DNA of 64,000 bases, taken from NCBI RefSeq assembly GCF_022965805.1, contig NC_133101.1, positions 11,445,069-11,509,068 of the forward strand, written 5' to 3'. Positions within the stretch are counted from its first letter, which is position 1; each line of letters opens with the position of its first letter. The DNA is from Primulina eburnea. Its lineage: Eukaryota > Streptophyta > Magnoliopsida > Lamiales > Gesneriaceae. A program made the position numbers and the translations under genes. A model generated the notes under the pieces. That model worked only from the letters and a program-made list of their open reading frames with translations. It was not told the origin of the DNA and ran no database searches. Shown here piece by piece: positions 1 to 9,489 of the stretch.

Positions 1-800
1 CTGAACTCAAGACTCTCTCTGTAAATCTGAAACGACATATCGAGAATCATAATATCAATGTTCTATTCTCAATTCAACACTGAATCTGATTAATCCGGAT
101 TTAAGTCAAATCAACAGCATAACGGCAAAATCTCAGTATCCCCGTCAATACCATATCAAAATATATCAGTTACCCCAATTCATAATCAATAACAACATAT
201 TTAGGATAATAATCTCGCTCAATTCAACTCAGAAAATCATAACAATTCCATAAACAATCTGTTTCTCAATCCGACTGCGATTCTACGATGTCTAACATGT
301 CAAGAACATCATATATGAATCTTATTCAATTCTGACAATAGTATAATTTCAAGACATAACAAAACGTAACAACACTTACGTCCAGTTTTAGCCAGCGTCG
401 ATAGGAACACAGTACTGAAGTCGGATTCAAAATCGAACGGACGGATCTTTCACAAAAGGCGTAAGGATTTTCAACACAACTTCTCCAAAGCCTTTTCTCG
501 TTTCTTCTTTCTGACTGTTTGAGGGAAATAACGTTTCTTTATATATATATATTGCATGCAAAAAATGGCAAGTGGCCATTTCTTCACGCAGCACGTCTCA
601 CCGCGGGTGCGCTCTGTATTGGACCACGGGTGCGCTAAGCTTACTGGATTACATCAAACGCTTCAGAAGACCCGACCGCAGGTGCGGTGCTTTTTGGTAC
701 CGCGGGCACGTCTTGGAGGCATTTTATCTGTACGTTTTTCCAAATTCTAACGTAACCAACATGCATTTAAATCTAAGTTTTCTAATCAAGTGACATATCC
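1..800 (-). mobile_element. LTR fragment of a gypsy-type element (T0), runs off the left edge
   Basis: No coding potential. Read on the minus strand, the stretch shows the order found in the LTRs of G3 and G4 further right: a GC-rich repeated motif (712-600), an AT-repeat TATA region (554-541), a transcribed-leader-like block resembling the GATCCGTCCGT block of G3, and a GTAAGT splice-donor-like hexamer (379-374). This resemblance is the basis for calling it an LTR. Neither boundary is fixed: the left end lies outside the window and the right end is estimated near 800, where the sequence changes to the PBS-proximal leader of another element. It may be a solo LTR or the 3' LTR of an element to the left. 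Confidence 0.6.
541..712 (-). promoter_or_regulatory. Putative LTR promoter: two GC-rich doublets upstream of a TATA stretch
   Basis: Four related GC-rich units begin at 601 (CCGCGGGTGCGCT), 624 (CCACGGGTGCGCT), 676 (CCGCAGGTGCGG) and 700 (CCGCGGGCACG). Start-to-start distances are 23, 52 and 24 bp, so the units form two doublets. On the minus strand they lie about 46 bp upstream of an AT-repeat TATA-like stretch (554-541). The promoter role is inferred from position and from the same layout in four other elements here. Confidence 0.5.
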
Positions 801-809
801 TAATTTATT

Positions 810-1009
810 TAGCAATTTAAGCATGCAAAGCATATATACTCAAAAGTTAGTAAACATGTAGCGTAAACATATTATTCATGTCATCATGCAGGTAACATCA
901 TAACAGATCATATAAAGCATGTAAAATTTACAGACTGAGGCTTGACGACTGATCTTTCCGGCGTTGATGGTGGCAAAACCCTTTACAGGACTTTTGCTCT
1001 AATACGAAC
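810..1009 (-). other. PBS-proximal leader and degenerate tRNA-Met primer-binding site
   Basis: The block from about 870 to 1007 matches the leaders next to the PBS of N1 (17880-18013) and T1 (24050-24209), including GCATGTAAAA and the sequence around CCTTTACAGGA. The PBS complement at 996-1007 reads GCTCTAATACGA, two changes from the perfect complement of TGGTATCAGAGC. It therefore belongs to a minus-strand element whose 5' LTR follows at 1010. No gag is left beside it; the LTR piece at 1-800 takes its place. Confidence 0.6.
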
Positions 1010-1497
1010 TGAAACGTCTGCTTATTCGTTTTTCTTAAAATGTGCTAGAATATTTTTTTTACATATATTTATATATACTTTAAAAACACCTTGTACCATT
1101 TTTAAAAATAAACAATCAACTAACATTTCAAAATCAAAGAAAAATATTTTAAATCGTAAAATTGTCAATTTTTTACCTCACCTGAAAAGAAATAAATATG
1201 AAAAGTATAGCACATACTAAATCTCTGAAAAATATCTCAAAAGCATAAATAAATAATCGCAAAATCTTTAACGTAAGTCCTAAACTTAAATGCAGAAAGT
1301 AAAAGCGCTGGTCTTCGGGTTGTGTGCACCTTCAGTCCAGTCAGGTCAACCCTCAAGACCTCCTAAATCATAATTCAAGGGTCCCTAATCAAGCCTCGCA
1401 TGACCTAATCCAACCCTCACTAAGCTCGATCATAACGACGTACCAATACCCAAATGAACCAATGATGCTTAAACTAAGAGTTCCTCAAACCCTGGAC
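1010..1497 (-). repeat. Truncated LTR of the TGAAACGTCTGC family
   Basis: It begins TGAAACGTCTGC directly after the degenerate PBS and follows the N1 LTR (from 18016) through the CGGGTT.TGTGCACCTTCAGTCCAG block at about 1316-1338. Similarity fades after about 1480, where a GC-rich palindrome and then integrase-region coding sequence of T1 begin. This is the right-hand LTR of a minus-strand element related to T1 and N1, truncated by deletion or recombination. No reading frame here looks genuine. Confidence 0.6.
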
Positions 1498-1536
1498 CAG
1501 CGCCTAGGCGCTGACACTGTGGCGCTGTGGCGCTGC
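1498..1536. repeat. Pair of GC-rich palindromic units, 22 bp apart
   Basis: A near-perfect palindrome AGCGCCTAGGCGCT (1499-1512) is followed by GGCGCTGTGGCGCT (1521-1534). Centre-to-centre distance is 22 bp, the same spacing as the doublets in the promoters of G1, G3 and G4. It lies at the junction between an LTR fragment and an integrase fragment, so which LTR it came from is unclear. Confidence 0.45.
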
Positions 1537-1548
1537 AGCTCTTGGTTA

Positions 1549-1960
1549 GCCTCATATCTCTGTCTCCACTTCTGCAACTGCTTTGTCGTCCACAATCGTA
1601 TACAGTCATCAACCATATAAAGTCTCTATAACTGACTATGTCATCCACAATCGTATACAGTCTCCGGTCCTTAGCCTCATCCCTCTGTCTCCACTTTTGC
1701 AACTGCTCTTCAGAAGTCTGCCCTGCACAAATTCTGTCTCTCAGTTTTGGCTGCACTTTCAGGGTAGAAATATTAGGGGCACTACCCCTGGGATAAACTA
1801 CAAGCTCAAATTGCTGAATCTCTGCCTGCAACTATCTCTATATAGATAGCTGAGCGCCTTTTTTCTGTCCATCTTCCTAGCCATTGTCGGCTTAACGACT
1901 GCATTCACAGCCTGAACATACTAGTCTACGCTCAGCCAACATTCCGACCATGTCTTGATA
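1549..1960 (-). pseudogene. Ty3/gypsy RNase H-integrase linker fragment (T1), with an internal tandem duplication
   Basis: The minus-strand translation contains a stretch reading roughly QPKLRDRICAGQTSEEQLQ then KWRQRDEAKDRRLYT, typical of the segment between RNase H and the HHCC zinc finger of integrase in plant Tekay-type chromoviruses. The reading then collapses. A block containing CACAATCGTATACAGTC occurs twice (about 1590-1608 and 1646-1663), and the CTCTGTCTCCACTT block also occurs twice (1557 and 1685 region), showing a local duplication. Integrase proper (HHCC, DDE, chromodomain) is missing, so T1 was truncated here. The 1832-1960 part is poorly conserved and read with less confidence. 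Confidence 0.65.
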
Positions 1961-2002
1961 TTGACAGTTCAGTTGATGGGATAGTAGAGAGAGAAAGGGA
2001 AA

Positions 2003-2129
2003 NNNNNNNNNNNNNNNNNNNNNNNNNNNNNNNNNNNNNNNNNNNNNNNNNNNNNNNNNNNNNNNNNNNNNNNNNNNNNNNNNNNNNNNNNNNNNNNNNN
2101 NNNNNNNNNNNNNNNNNNNNNNNNNNNNN
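2003..2129. other. Assembly gap (127 N)
   Basis: An unbroken run of N inside the T1 pol remnant, right after the RNase H end (ADALSRKTAV on the minus strand). The true gap length cannot be known from the sequence. Confidence 0.99.
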
Positions 2130-2944
2130 TCACTGCAGTCTTCCTGCTCAAGGCATCTGCAACTACATTAGCCTTACCCGAATGGCAGCTAATGTTGCTA
2201 TCATATTCCTTCACTAGCTCTAGCCACCTCCGTTGTCTCACGTTCAGCTCTTTCTATGTAAAGAAGTACTTCAGGCTCTCTTGATCAGTGAAAATCATGC
2301 ACTACTCCCCATACAGATAATGCCTCCAAATCTTCACGGCAAAAATCACTGCTGCAAGCTCGAGGTCATGAGTCGGGTAGTTCATCTCATGAACCTTCAG
2401 CTGTCTGGATGCATAGGCTATTATGTCGTGCTGCATCAGAACTGCGCCCAAACCGAGCTTGAAGCATCTGTATAAACCACAAACTCTCCTTGCCCTAATG
2501 GCATAGCTAGAACTGGTGCAGTGGTCAATTCCTGCTTCAACCTGTCACAGTTCTCCTGGCACTCAGATCCCCAGATGAACTTGACATTCTTCTTTGTCAA
2601 GGCGGTCATAGGCATCTCAATAGAAGAGAAGCCCTGAATAAATTTCATGTAATAACCAGCCAATCCCAAGAAGCTACGGATCTCTGTCACGCTCTTGGGC
2701 ACTGGCCAATCTCTTACTGCCTCAACTTTAGTGAGGTCGACCTCTATACCATCCCGAGATACAATGTGGCCCAAGAAAGCCACTCTGTCTAGACAGAACT
2801 TGCACTTACTGAACTTGGCACACAACCATCTGTCCTGTAAAGTCTGTAATATGTTCCTCAAATGTTGACTTTTCTCCTCTCTGCTCCTCGAATAAATCAG
2901 TATGTCATCTATAAAAACTATGACAAATTAATCCAAATATGGTT
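2130..2944 (-). pseudogene. Ty3/gypsy reverse transcriptase C-terminal part and RNase H (T1, downstream half)
   Basis: From 2944 downward the minus strand encodes the RT palm motif FIDDIL (about 2920-2900), then the RT thumb and connection (FLGHIVSRDG, FLGLAGYY) and RNase H (VVYTDASS, then after a break YASRQLK, HDLELAA, KANVVADALSRK). A stop sits just before [10 protein letters not shown], a frame break follows [13 protein letters not shown] near 2436, and stops occur in the 2240-2430 part. It is a dead pol piece. Its other half is at 21440-22250; the split is caused by N1, which inserted between the DLMNRVF and FIDDIL motifs. The family converts element RNA to DNA in cytoplasmic particles. 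Confidence 0.9.
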
Positions 2945-2970
2945 GAAACTGAAACGTCTGCCCTTTTTAT

Positions 2971-5034
2971 TGAAAGGGGATTGATTACGGTGCCGGTTGC
3001 GCAACGGAAGTTTCAAAAACAAAAATCATACATTTTCAAGAGCAAGAAAACCGAGCACCCAACAAAGTGTGTAGCAAATACAAAAACACCAAAATATGTC
3101 ATACATAGGGTGTTTTAAAGAATATACCTATCAATCTTTTGAGATTGATGTTTTGCTCTAACTTAGTTGATAAACAACTAAGCTCTTCAAGGATGACAAT
3201 CTACAAGCCTCCCTTTGAACACTCTTTGTTCAAAAATTAAGTCCACCACCAACTAGGTAGATCCCCTTTTATTTTGCACTAGAAAAATAAAATGATTTTT
3301 CAAGGAGAAGTATTTTTTTTCCTCAACAATTGTAGAAGAAAATGAGAGAAAAATGAAGGAAGAATTGTGTGTAAATTTCGGCCATGCTAGTGTAATGGGA
3401 GAGAAGGATGAGTTGCCTTGGTGTGTGAAAAAAGTTGTGGTGTCCCAAAAGCATGCCATGCCTTGGACATGGAAAAAGTTGTCTCCCAACTCTTCACCTC
3501 CCTTTAATGCCTTTTGACTGGGGCTTGTAACAATTACAAAGCCCGTGAACTTTATTTAAATGTCTCAAACACATTTGGGACCATTTAAAGTTTACTTGAT
3601 TTTACTCAAGCCCACTAGTTTAATAATTATTTCTAATTGGGCTCTACAAGGTCCAATAATGTTTAATTAATTCAACACTTGAATTAATTTAATTATTTGG
3701 ACTCTACTAGGCCCACTAGTGTTTAATTAATTCAACACTTGAATTAATTTTATTTAGTCCATAATAATATTTATGAAAATCACAATTTTCAAATACATTA
3801 TTTGCTTGGCCAACTTTTACTTTAGGAACACTTCCTCAAATAAAAAGTTACATTCTCCTTATAGAAGTCATAATTCTATTTTATTTATGCTTATAAACTC
3901 CATTATAAGCCGTTCAACACATTGAACTATTTTACTTCTCAACGGGATCTAGAAAGCTAGTACTTGTGTGGCCCTCAATGGTTCATTGATAAAACTATCC
4001 GTGGGTTCACATCTCCATGAGATTCGGACTAAACATGTCCTTATTCGAGCATACCTCAATTGCTCCATTCTTAATTATCAACTCCTTGATAACAAGAACG
4101 TCAGAACTCAAGTCTGATAGTACCGAACCAATCATGTTAAATGTTTAGCAGCATCGCTTACATGATTCCCTAGATATCAAATGATAGTGCCTGCAAGAAC
4201 CATTCAATTGCAGTACGGTCCCTTCAACTCATATATCCCGACCGATTTGACAATCAGTGGTATATCGAGAGTTGTCAATGAATCGATACTATGTGTCATG
4301 TCGTAATTGCATCGATGGTGTAATCTATGAAACCCTTTTCATAATTACCACCATAATCTGATCAGAGATTTCATACTACATACACATGAGCTCACATAGG
4401 ATATCCATACCCGAAGGTAAGCGGTGAATCCCCGACTCCAATGCATCGACTCATATATGTTTCGACAAAAAACCCAACCTTGCCACCTGATGACCCCATG
4501 AGAGTCGATAAACAAGTTAAAGTGCAATGCTAGCGTATAGAGTCTCAATGTTGTCTCGGGTCATAAGGACTAATGGTGTACAACCATAAACTATGACGTT
4601 TCCACTCGATAAGTGAGAACCACTTGGAAAGCCCTTTATGGAGGGTTGTTCAGTGTACTCTACAAGGTGCACCTATCTGCATGTTCGGACATCACAATGT
4701 CCCCTACCAATGAAACATGGTACTCACATCGCAGATACTAGTCTCAAACTCGAGCAGCCTATATCCTTCTTAGCGGCGGCTGAATCGACTAGGAACTGTT
4801 CAGAATATACAGTATTGCAAATATGAGTTTCATGATACTCATCATATGAGCATCTCATATTATTTCTACTATTTGTATATTCAAGGACTTTATCTATGCA
4901 ACTAGCATGGGTATACAGATAAAGAAGTGCCAAAACAATAATTTCAAATATTATTAAAATAAAGACTGTTTATACATAGAGTTTCAATGTGAACACTCGA
5001 CCAACACTTGGCTCGACGTGCACCTACTCTAACA
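2971..5034 (-). repeat. C1 3' LTR
   Basis: 2064 bp, aligned over its full length with 11238-13310, starting TGAAAGGGGAT and ending CTAACA. Differences are scattered substitutions and small indels. The apparent reading frames inside it (for example 3253-3489 and 4724-4933) have no recognisable domains and are not called as genes. Confidence 0.93.
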
Positions 5035-5048
5035 ATCTCCCACTTGCA
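5035..5048 (-). other. C1 polypurine tract
   Basis: Directly inside the 3' LTR the minus strand reads AAGTGGGAGATTG, the expected plus-strand DNA primer site. It follows the RNase H stop closely. Confidence 0.7.
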
Positions 5049-5849
5049 CTAGAGCCAACTACCCATATGCTTCAAACCCATCGATTCGCGATGCTTCTCG
5101 AATAATGGTCCAGGTAAAGGCTTAGTTAGCGGATCGGCAACTTTATCTGCGGAGCAAACTTTGTCAATCGAGACATCTCCTCTTTCCACAATCTCTTGGA
5201 GGATGTGGTACTTTCTCAATACATGTTTGGACTTCTGATGAGATCTTGGTTTCTTTGCTTGAGCAATGGCTCCCGTGTTGTCACAAAACACCGGGACAGG
5301 AGCAACTCCATTAGGAATGACGCCCAACTCTTGGACGAAATTCCTTATCCAAACAGCCTTTTTTGCTGCAGCCGATGCAGCAATGTATTCTGCCTTAGTG
5401 GTGGAATCCGCTGTACTGTCTTGCTTGGAACTCTTCCAAGAGACAGCAACACCATTGAGCATGAATATGAATCCAGAGGTTGACTTAGAGTCATCGATAT
5501 CGCTTTGGAAGTTAGAGTCGGTATAGCCTTCTAATTTTAGTTCTCCACCCCCATAGACCAAGAAAAATTTATTGGTCCTTCTCAAATACTTGAGGATGTC
5601 TTTCATAGCTTTCCAATGTGGAAGACCAGGGTTCGATTGATATCTACTCACTGCACTTAGTGCGAAAGCCACGTCAGGACGTGTAGATATTATCTCATAC
5701 ATGATGCTACCAATTGCAGATGCATACGGAATGCGTGTCATCGCCTCTATCTCTGCATTAGTCTTGGAAGACATAGACTTGGATAGGGACACGCCATGAC
5801 ACATTAGAAGATGTCCTCTCTTGGACTCATCCATCGAGAACCTCTTCAC
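5049..5849 (-). CDS. C1 RNase H domain and end of RT (Ty1/copia pol C-terminus)
   Basis: An uninterrupted 266-residue frame. The first part holds the copia RT C-terminal signature (YASAIGSIMY, TRPDVAFALSAVSRY). RNase H follows, with EGYTDSNF and the typical SKSTSGF, WKSSKQ, STTKAEYIA and FCDNTGAI blocks, then KHVLRKYH and ADPLTKPL near the end. RNase H removes the RNA template during reverse transcription. It overlaps the upstream RT frame by a few bases in another register, so a single-base indel separates them; the true protein would be part of one polyprotein. No internal stops. As it stands it lacks its own start, so it is a fragment of pol. Confidence 0.93.
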   Translation of the reverse strand: MKRFSMDESKRGHLLMCHGVSLSKSMSSKTNAEIEAMTRIPYASAIGSIMYEIISTRPDVAFALSAVSRYQSNPGLPHWKAMKDILKYLRRTNKFFLVYGGGELKLEGYTDSNFQSDIDDSKSTSGFIFMLNGVAVSWKSSKQDSTADSTTKAEYIAASAAAKKAVWIRNFVQELGVIPNGVAPVPVFCDNTGAIAQAKKPRSHQKSKHVLRKYHILQEIVERGDVSIDKVCSADKVADPLTKPLPGPLFEKHRESMGLKHMGSWL

Positions 5850-6741
5850 GATGGTATCATGTATGTGGACTGGGTGATACCAAGCAATCTTCTTGATCTA
5901 TCTCTATAGATCTGTATTCCCAATACAAAAAATGCTTCACCCAAGTCCTGCATTGAGAACTTACTCGCTAACCATATCTTAGTTGATTGCAACATTCCTA
6001 CATCATTTCCAATGTGTAGAATGTCATCAACATAGAGCACCAGGAATGTCACAGCACTCCCATTGACCTTCTTATACACACAGGGTTTCTCAAAATTTTT
6101 AGTAAAACCAAAATATTTGATTGTACTATCGAATCTAAGGTCCCAACTCCTAGATTCCTGTTTTAGACCATAAATAGATCTCTGAAGTTTGCATACCATA
6201 TGCTCACTTCCGAAAGATGTAAAACCTTTAGGTTGAGACATGTAAATCTCTTCCTTAATATCCCCATTAAGAAAGGCTGTCTTGACATCCATCTGTCATA
6301 TCTCATAGTCATACCATGCAGCTATGGCTAGCAATATCCTTATGGACTTGAACATTGCAACTGGAGAAAAGGTTTTCTCAATGTCAACTCCTTGTCTTTG
6401 AGTGTATCCTTTTGCTACCAATCGCGCCTTGAAGGTCAATACCTTCCCATCCGCCCCAAGTTTCCTCTTGTAAATCCATTTACACACTATGGGAACAATT
6501 CCCTCAGGTGGATCCACGAGATTCCACACTTGGTTCGAATGCATGGAATTCATCTGAGATTCCATTGCTTCAAGCCACTTGGATGTATCGGCATCAGATA
6601 ACGCTTCCTTGAAGGTCCTTGATCACATCCATGGTTAGGCTCATCATGGCCCTCTTCAAAAAGCAGACCATACCTCATAGGTGGTCTCGAGACTCTCTCG
6701 GATCTTCTAGGAGCTTGTATCTCCTCTCTTGGCTCTTGCAT
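5846..6741 (-). pseudogene. C1 reverse transcriptase (Ty1/copia), one stop
   Basis: Three linked frames on the minus strand. The N-terminal linker (APRRSERVSRPP) leads into RT with WNLVDPP, CKWIYKRK, KARLVAKGYTQ, then after one TGA (6293-6295, where the family has Trp) QMDVKTAFLNG, GLKQESRSW and the catalytic YVDDIL. A register change also separates the 6741-6550 and 6565-6296 parts. The motifs are well conserved, so inactivation looks recent. Upstream lies the foreign insert at about 6742-7225. Confidence 0.9.
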
Positions 6742-7225
6742 TCATTACTATTTTAACTGGAGGGGGGCTAAAGTAAGTTGGATTTTAATGGCATAGATAG
6801 ATATAAAGACCGAGTGCCCCCGGATGTAGCTGAAAGAAAGGTGAACCGGGTAACCAAAAGTCGCGATTAGAATAAAAAAAGGCAGTTCACTGGAATTGTA
6901 TTCATTTTCCAGAGGTCCTGGTTCGACTCCAGCTTGTGATAAGACCTTTGGTCATTTAATATAATATCTCATTTATCTTTACCATACCAGTATGCTCGGC
7001 CGGGTAGTGAATTAACTAGGAAATAGATCCTTGAGTTCGAGAGAAGCTGTCCTGTTCGCTCGGAATGGAATCGGTTTCGATCGAATGTACGACGGATCAT
7101 GAAACTCCCGACTTATTATAGACTAGTCGTCGCTGACTCTAGATCAAATATAGAAGTAGGAATCGGGTTGTAACCGAAGCCTGTGATATGGATAGGCGTT
7201 TTCAGGATCAGCGGCTAGGCGCCTT
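6742..7225. other. Foreign insert in C1 pol; organelle-like DNA with a tRNA-like segment
   Basis: About 0.48 kb between the integrase and RT frames does not read as copia protein in any frame and is richer in GC than the LTRs around it. It contains a T-arm-like sequence with GGTTCGACTCC (about 6931-6941). A segment from about 6869 (GTCGCGA) can pair with TTGTGAT near 6950 as a seven-pair acceptor stem with several G-U pairs, giving an 82-nt tRNA-like outline; the anticodon arm is not convincing. The general look (CCCCCGGATG, GAACCGGGTAACC) suggests plant mitochondrial DNA, but I cannot name the source gene. Insert ends are approximate and no flanking duplication was recognised. Confidence 0.4.
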
Positions 7226-9254
7226 GATCGCTGGAACATTGGAATGTATGGTGGGTGGGTTTTATAATTGTGGGTGTGTCTCGAACCTCTTTGAGTTCTA
7301 TCATCTCCCCTTTTCTATCCAATAGAAATTTCTTTTCCAAAAAGGTTGCATTCCTAGAAACAAACACCTTTGTTTCTTGGGGATGATAGAAATAATATCC
7401 AACATAATTCCTTGGATATCCCACAAAGTAACATACAATGGATCGACTATCCAACTTATCTCCCACTACCTGCTTCACATAAGAAGGGCACCCACATATT
7501 CTAAGATAAGAATACTTGGGAGGCTTACCCATCCATATCTCATATGGTGTCTTATCAACTGCCTTTGAATGGACATTGTTCAACAACAATGTCGCTGTCT
7601 CAAGCTTATATCCCCAAAAGGATGGCGGCAACTCCGTGAACCCCATCATAGACCAAACCATGTCCATCAAATTCCGGTTACGACGCTCCGAAACACCATT
7701 CAACTGTGGTGTAGCAGGCGGAGTCCACTGCGAGAGAATCCAATTCTCCCTAAGATACTCTTGGAACTCGGCACTCAAGTACTCACCACCTCGATCCGAT
7801 CGAAGTGTCTTGATGCTTCGTCCCAACTGTTTCTCTACTTTACTTCTGAATTCTTTGAACCTTTCAAAGGCTTCAGACTTGTATTTCATCAAATACACAT
7901 CCCCATACCTCGAAAAGTCATCGGTAAAGGTGATGAAGCAGGCATGTCCATGCTTAGTGGTGATGCTAAGTAGACCGCACACATCGGTATGGATCAAATC
8001 CAATAACCCTTTGGCTCGCTCCACGTGGCCCTTAAAGGGAATTTTGTTCATCTTTCCTTTTAGACAGGATTCACAAGTCGTGAGAGCATTAATATCAGAC
8101 ATATCAAACATGCCTACTCCCACTAACTTGTTCATCCTTCTTAGGGAAATATGTCCTAATCGAGCATGCCACAATTGTGCCGAATTTAGAGTATCTTGTT
8201 TTTGCTTGTTTGTTGTTGTTATTGCTTGGACATTGTTTAGTGGAATATCTTTCAATTTTAATGTGTAGAGATCATTTTCAAGTTCTCCAGTACCAATTAA
8301 ACATTCATTCTTGTAAATGTTGCAAACACTTTTGCTAAATAAACAAAAAAATCCATCATTATCAAGCATAGAAATGGAAATAATGTTTTTCACCAATTCA
8401 GGTACAAACAAAACATCCCTCAAAATTAACTTAAAATCATTGTTCAAATGCAAGTAAACATCGCCAATAGCTTTGGCAGCAACTCTTGCTCCATTGCCCA
8501 TCCTTAAGAAGGTCTCACCTTCCCTAAGCCTTCTACTTCTGTCCATCACCTGCAAATCATTACAGAGATGTGAGCCATAGCCGGTATCCAATACCCAAGA
8601 AGTAGAGTTAATTGAAATGTTTACTTCAATATAGAACATAACGTTTCCAGAACTCTTCTGGGCAAGATATTCCGTGCAATTACGCCTCCAATGTCCAGGC
8701 TTCTTGCAGTGATGACATACATCAGCAGTCTTGTCAGCCTTCACTGGTATGGCTGCCACAACGGGACTGGGAGATTGCCTCTTCAAGGGCACGTTCTTCT
8801 TGGGACGTTGGAAAGAATGCTTCTTTCGTTTCCCAGGTGGACCGATCTTTGTACCAGAGGAAGAGCCCACATAAATAACCAAATTCTCTTTCTTGATGGT
8901 GGACTCAAAGGTCACAAGCATGTTCACCAACTCCTCAAGGGTCGGCTCCATCTTGTTCATGTTGAAGTTAACCACAAAAGGATCAAATGAGCTTAGCAGC
9001 AATAAAAGCAACACGTCGGTGGTCAACTCCGAAGGCAACATCAGATCCATGCCAACGAGCTTGTCCACGATCCCAATCAACTTTAGGCCATGCTCATGGA
9101 CCGAAGCCCCATCTCGCATGCGTAAAGTGATTAGCTCCTTGACGGTAGCATGCCTAAGAGGCCGCGTCTGCTCACCAAAGAGCTCTTTGAGATGCAAATG
9201 AATGTCAGCAGCATTCTTTGCATCCTCAAAACGCCTCTGCAGCTCATCGTTCAT
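7215..9254 (-). CDS. C1 Gag-protease-integrase polyprotein (Ty1/copia)
   Basis: A 679-residue open frame. The first 160 residues are copia Gag (MRDGASVHEHGLKL, EELVNMLVTFEST). A zinc knuckle CHHCKKPGHWRRNC lies near residue 190, and the aspartic protease motif WVLDTG near residue 220. The GAG-pre-integrase domain has LWHARLGHIS and CESCLKGK (HHCC) near 365-400. The integrase core shows HTDVCG, FTDDFSRY, RSDRGGEY and NGVSERRNR, consistent with the D,D,E triad, followed by YLRICGC. The frame stops at the foreign insert, so RT is cut off from it. Gag packages the RNA, protease matures the proteins and integrase inserts the DNA copy into chromosomes. The first 80 residues of Gag lie in another register just upstream. 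Confidence 0.93.
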   Translation of the reverse strand: MNDELQRRFEDAKNAADIHLHLKELFGEQTRPLRHATVKELITLRMRDGASVHEHGLKLIGIVDKLVGMDLMLPSELTTDVLLLLLLSSFDPFVVNFNMNKMEPTLEELVNMLVTFESTIKKENLVIYVGSSSGTKIGPPGKRKKHSFQRPKKNVPLKRQSPSPVVAAIPVKADKTADVCHHCKKPGHWRRNCTEYLAQKSSGNVMFYIEVNISINSTSWVLDTGYGSHLCNDLQVMDRSRRLREGETFLRMGNGARVAAKAIGDVYLHLNNDFKLILRDVLFVPELVKNIISISMLDNDGFFCLFSKSVCNIYKNECLIGTGELENDLYTLKLKDIPLNNVQAITTTNKQKQDTLNSAQLWHARLGHISLRRMNKLVGVGMFDMSDINALTTCESCLKGKMNKIPFKGHVERAKGLLDLIHTDVCGLLSITTKHGHACFITFTDDFSRYGDVYLMKYKSEAFERFKEFRSKVEKQLGRSIKTLRSDRGGEYLSAEFQEYLRENWILSQWTPPATPQLNGVSERRNRNLMDMVWSMMGFTELPPSFWGYKLETATLLLNNVHSKAVDKTPYEIWMGKPPKYSYLRICGCPSYVKQVVGDKLDSRSIVCYFVGYPRNYVGYYFYHPQETKVFVSRNATFLEKKFLLDRKGEMIELKEVRDTPTIIKPTHHTFQCSSDQGA

Positions 9255-9489
9255 AGATATAACACCTGGCTTTCAAGTCATGGTCACACCATTCCTTGTG
9301 AGTCTGCAATTTCTCAGGTGTGCAGTCAGTCGGAGCCTCAACAAGGGGCGACTCAGTTAGTATATATGCAATCCTTTCCGAATTCAAGACGATCTTTAGG
9401 TTTCTTAGCCAAGTGAGGTAGTTAGGTCCGGTTAATACGTGTTTGTCGAGTATTGAAGATAGCGGATTGCGAATCGAAGACATTGTCAA
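9244..9489 (-). pseudogene. C1 Gag N-terminus, out of frame with the rest
   Basis: It encodes the copia Gag start (NPLSSILDKHVLTGPNY then LTWLRNLKIVLNSE, ending RCYIYER), the usual N-terminal block in which a short leader precedes the GPNYLTW motif. It overlaps the next frame by 11 bp in another register, so a small indel near 9250 breaks the polyprotein. The start codon shown is the first Met of the block. Confidence 0.85.

Noticed and set aside
1324..1620. Possible small plant gene on the plus strand
   Set aside because: It spans an LTR fragment and an antisense integrase piece; no domain and no independent support.
6869..6950. A functional tRNA gene
   Set aside because: The T-arm and a wobble-rich acceptor stem can be drawn, but the anticodon arm does not form a normal 5-7-5 structure; at best a degraded organelle tRNA.
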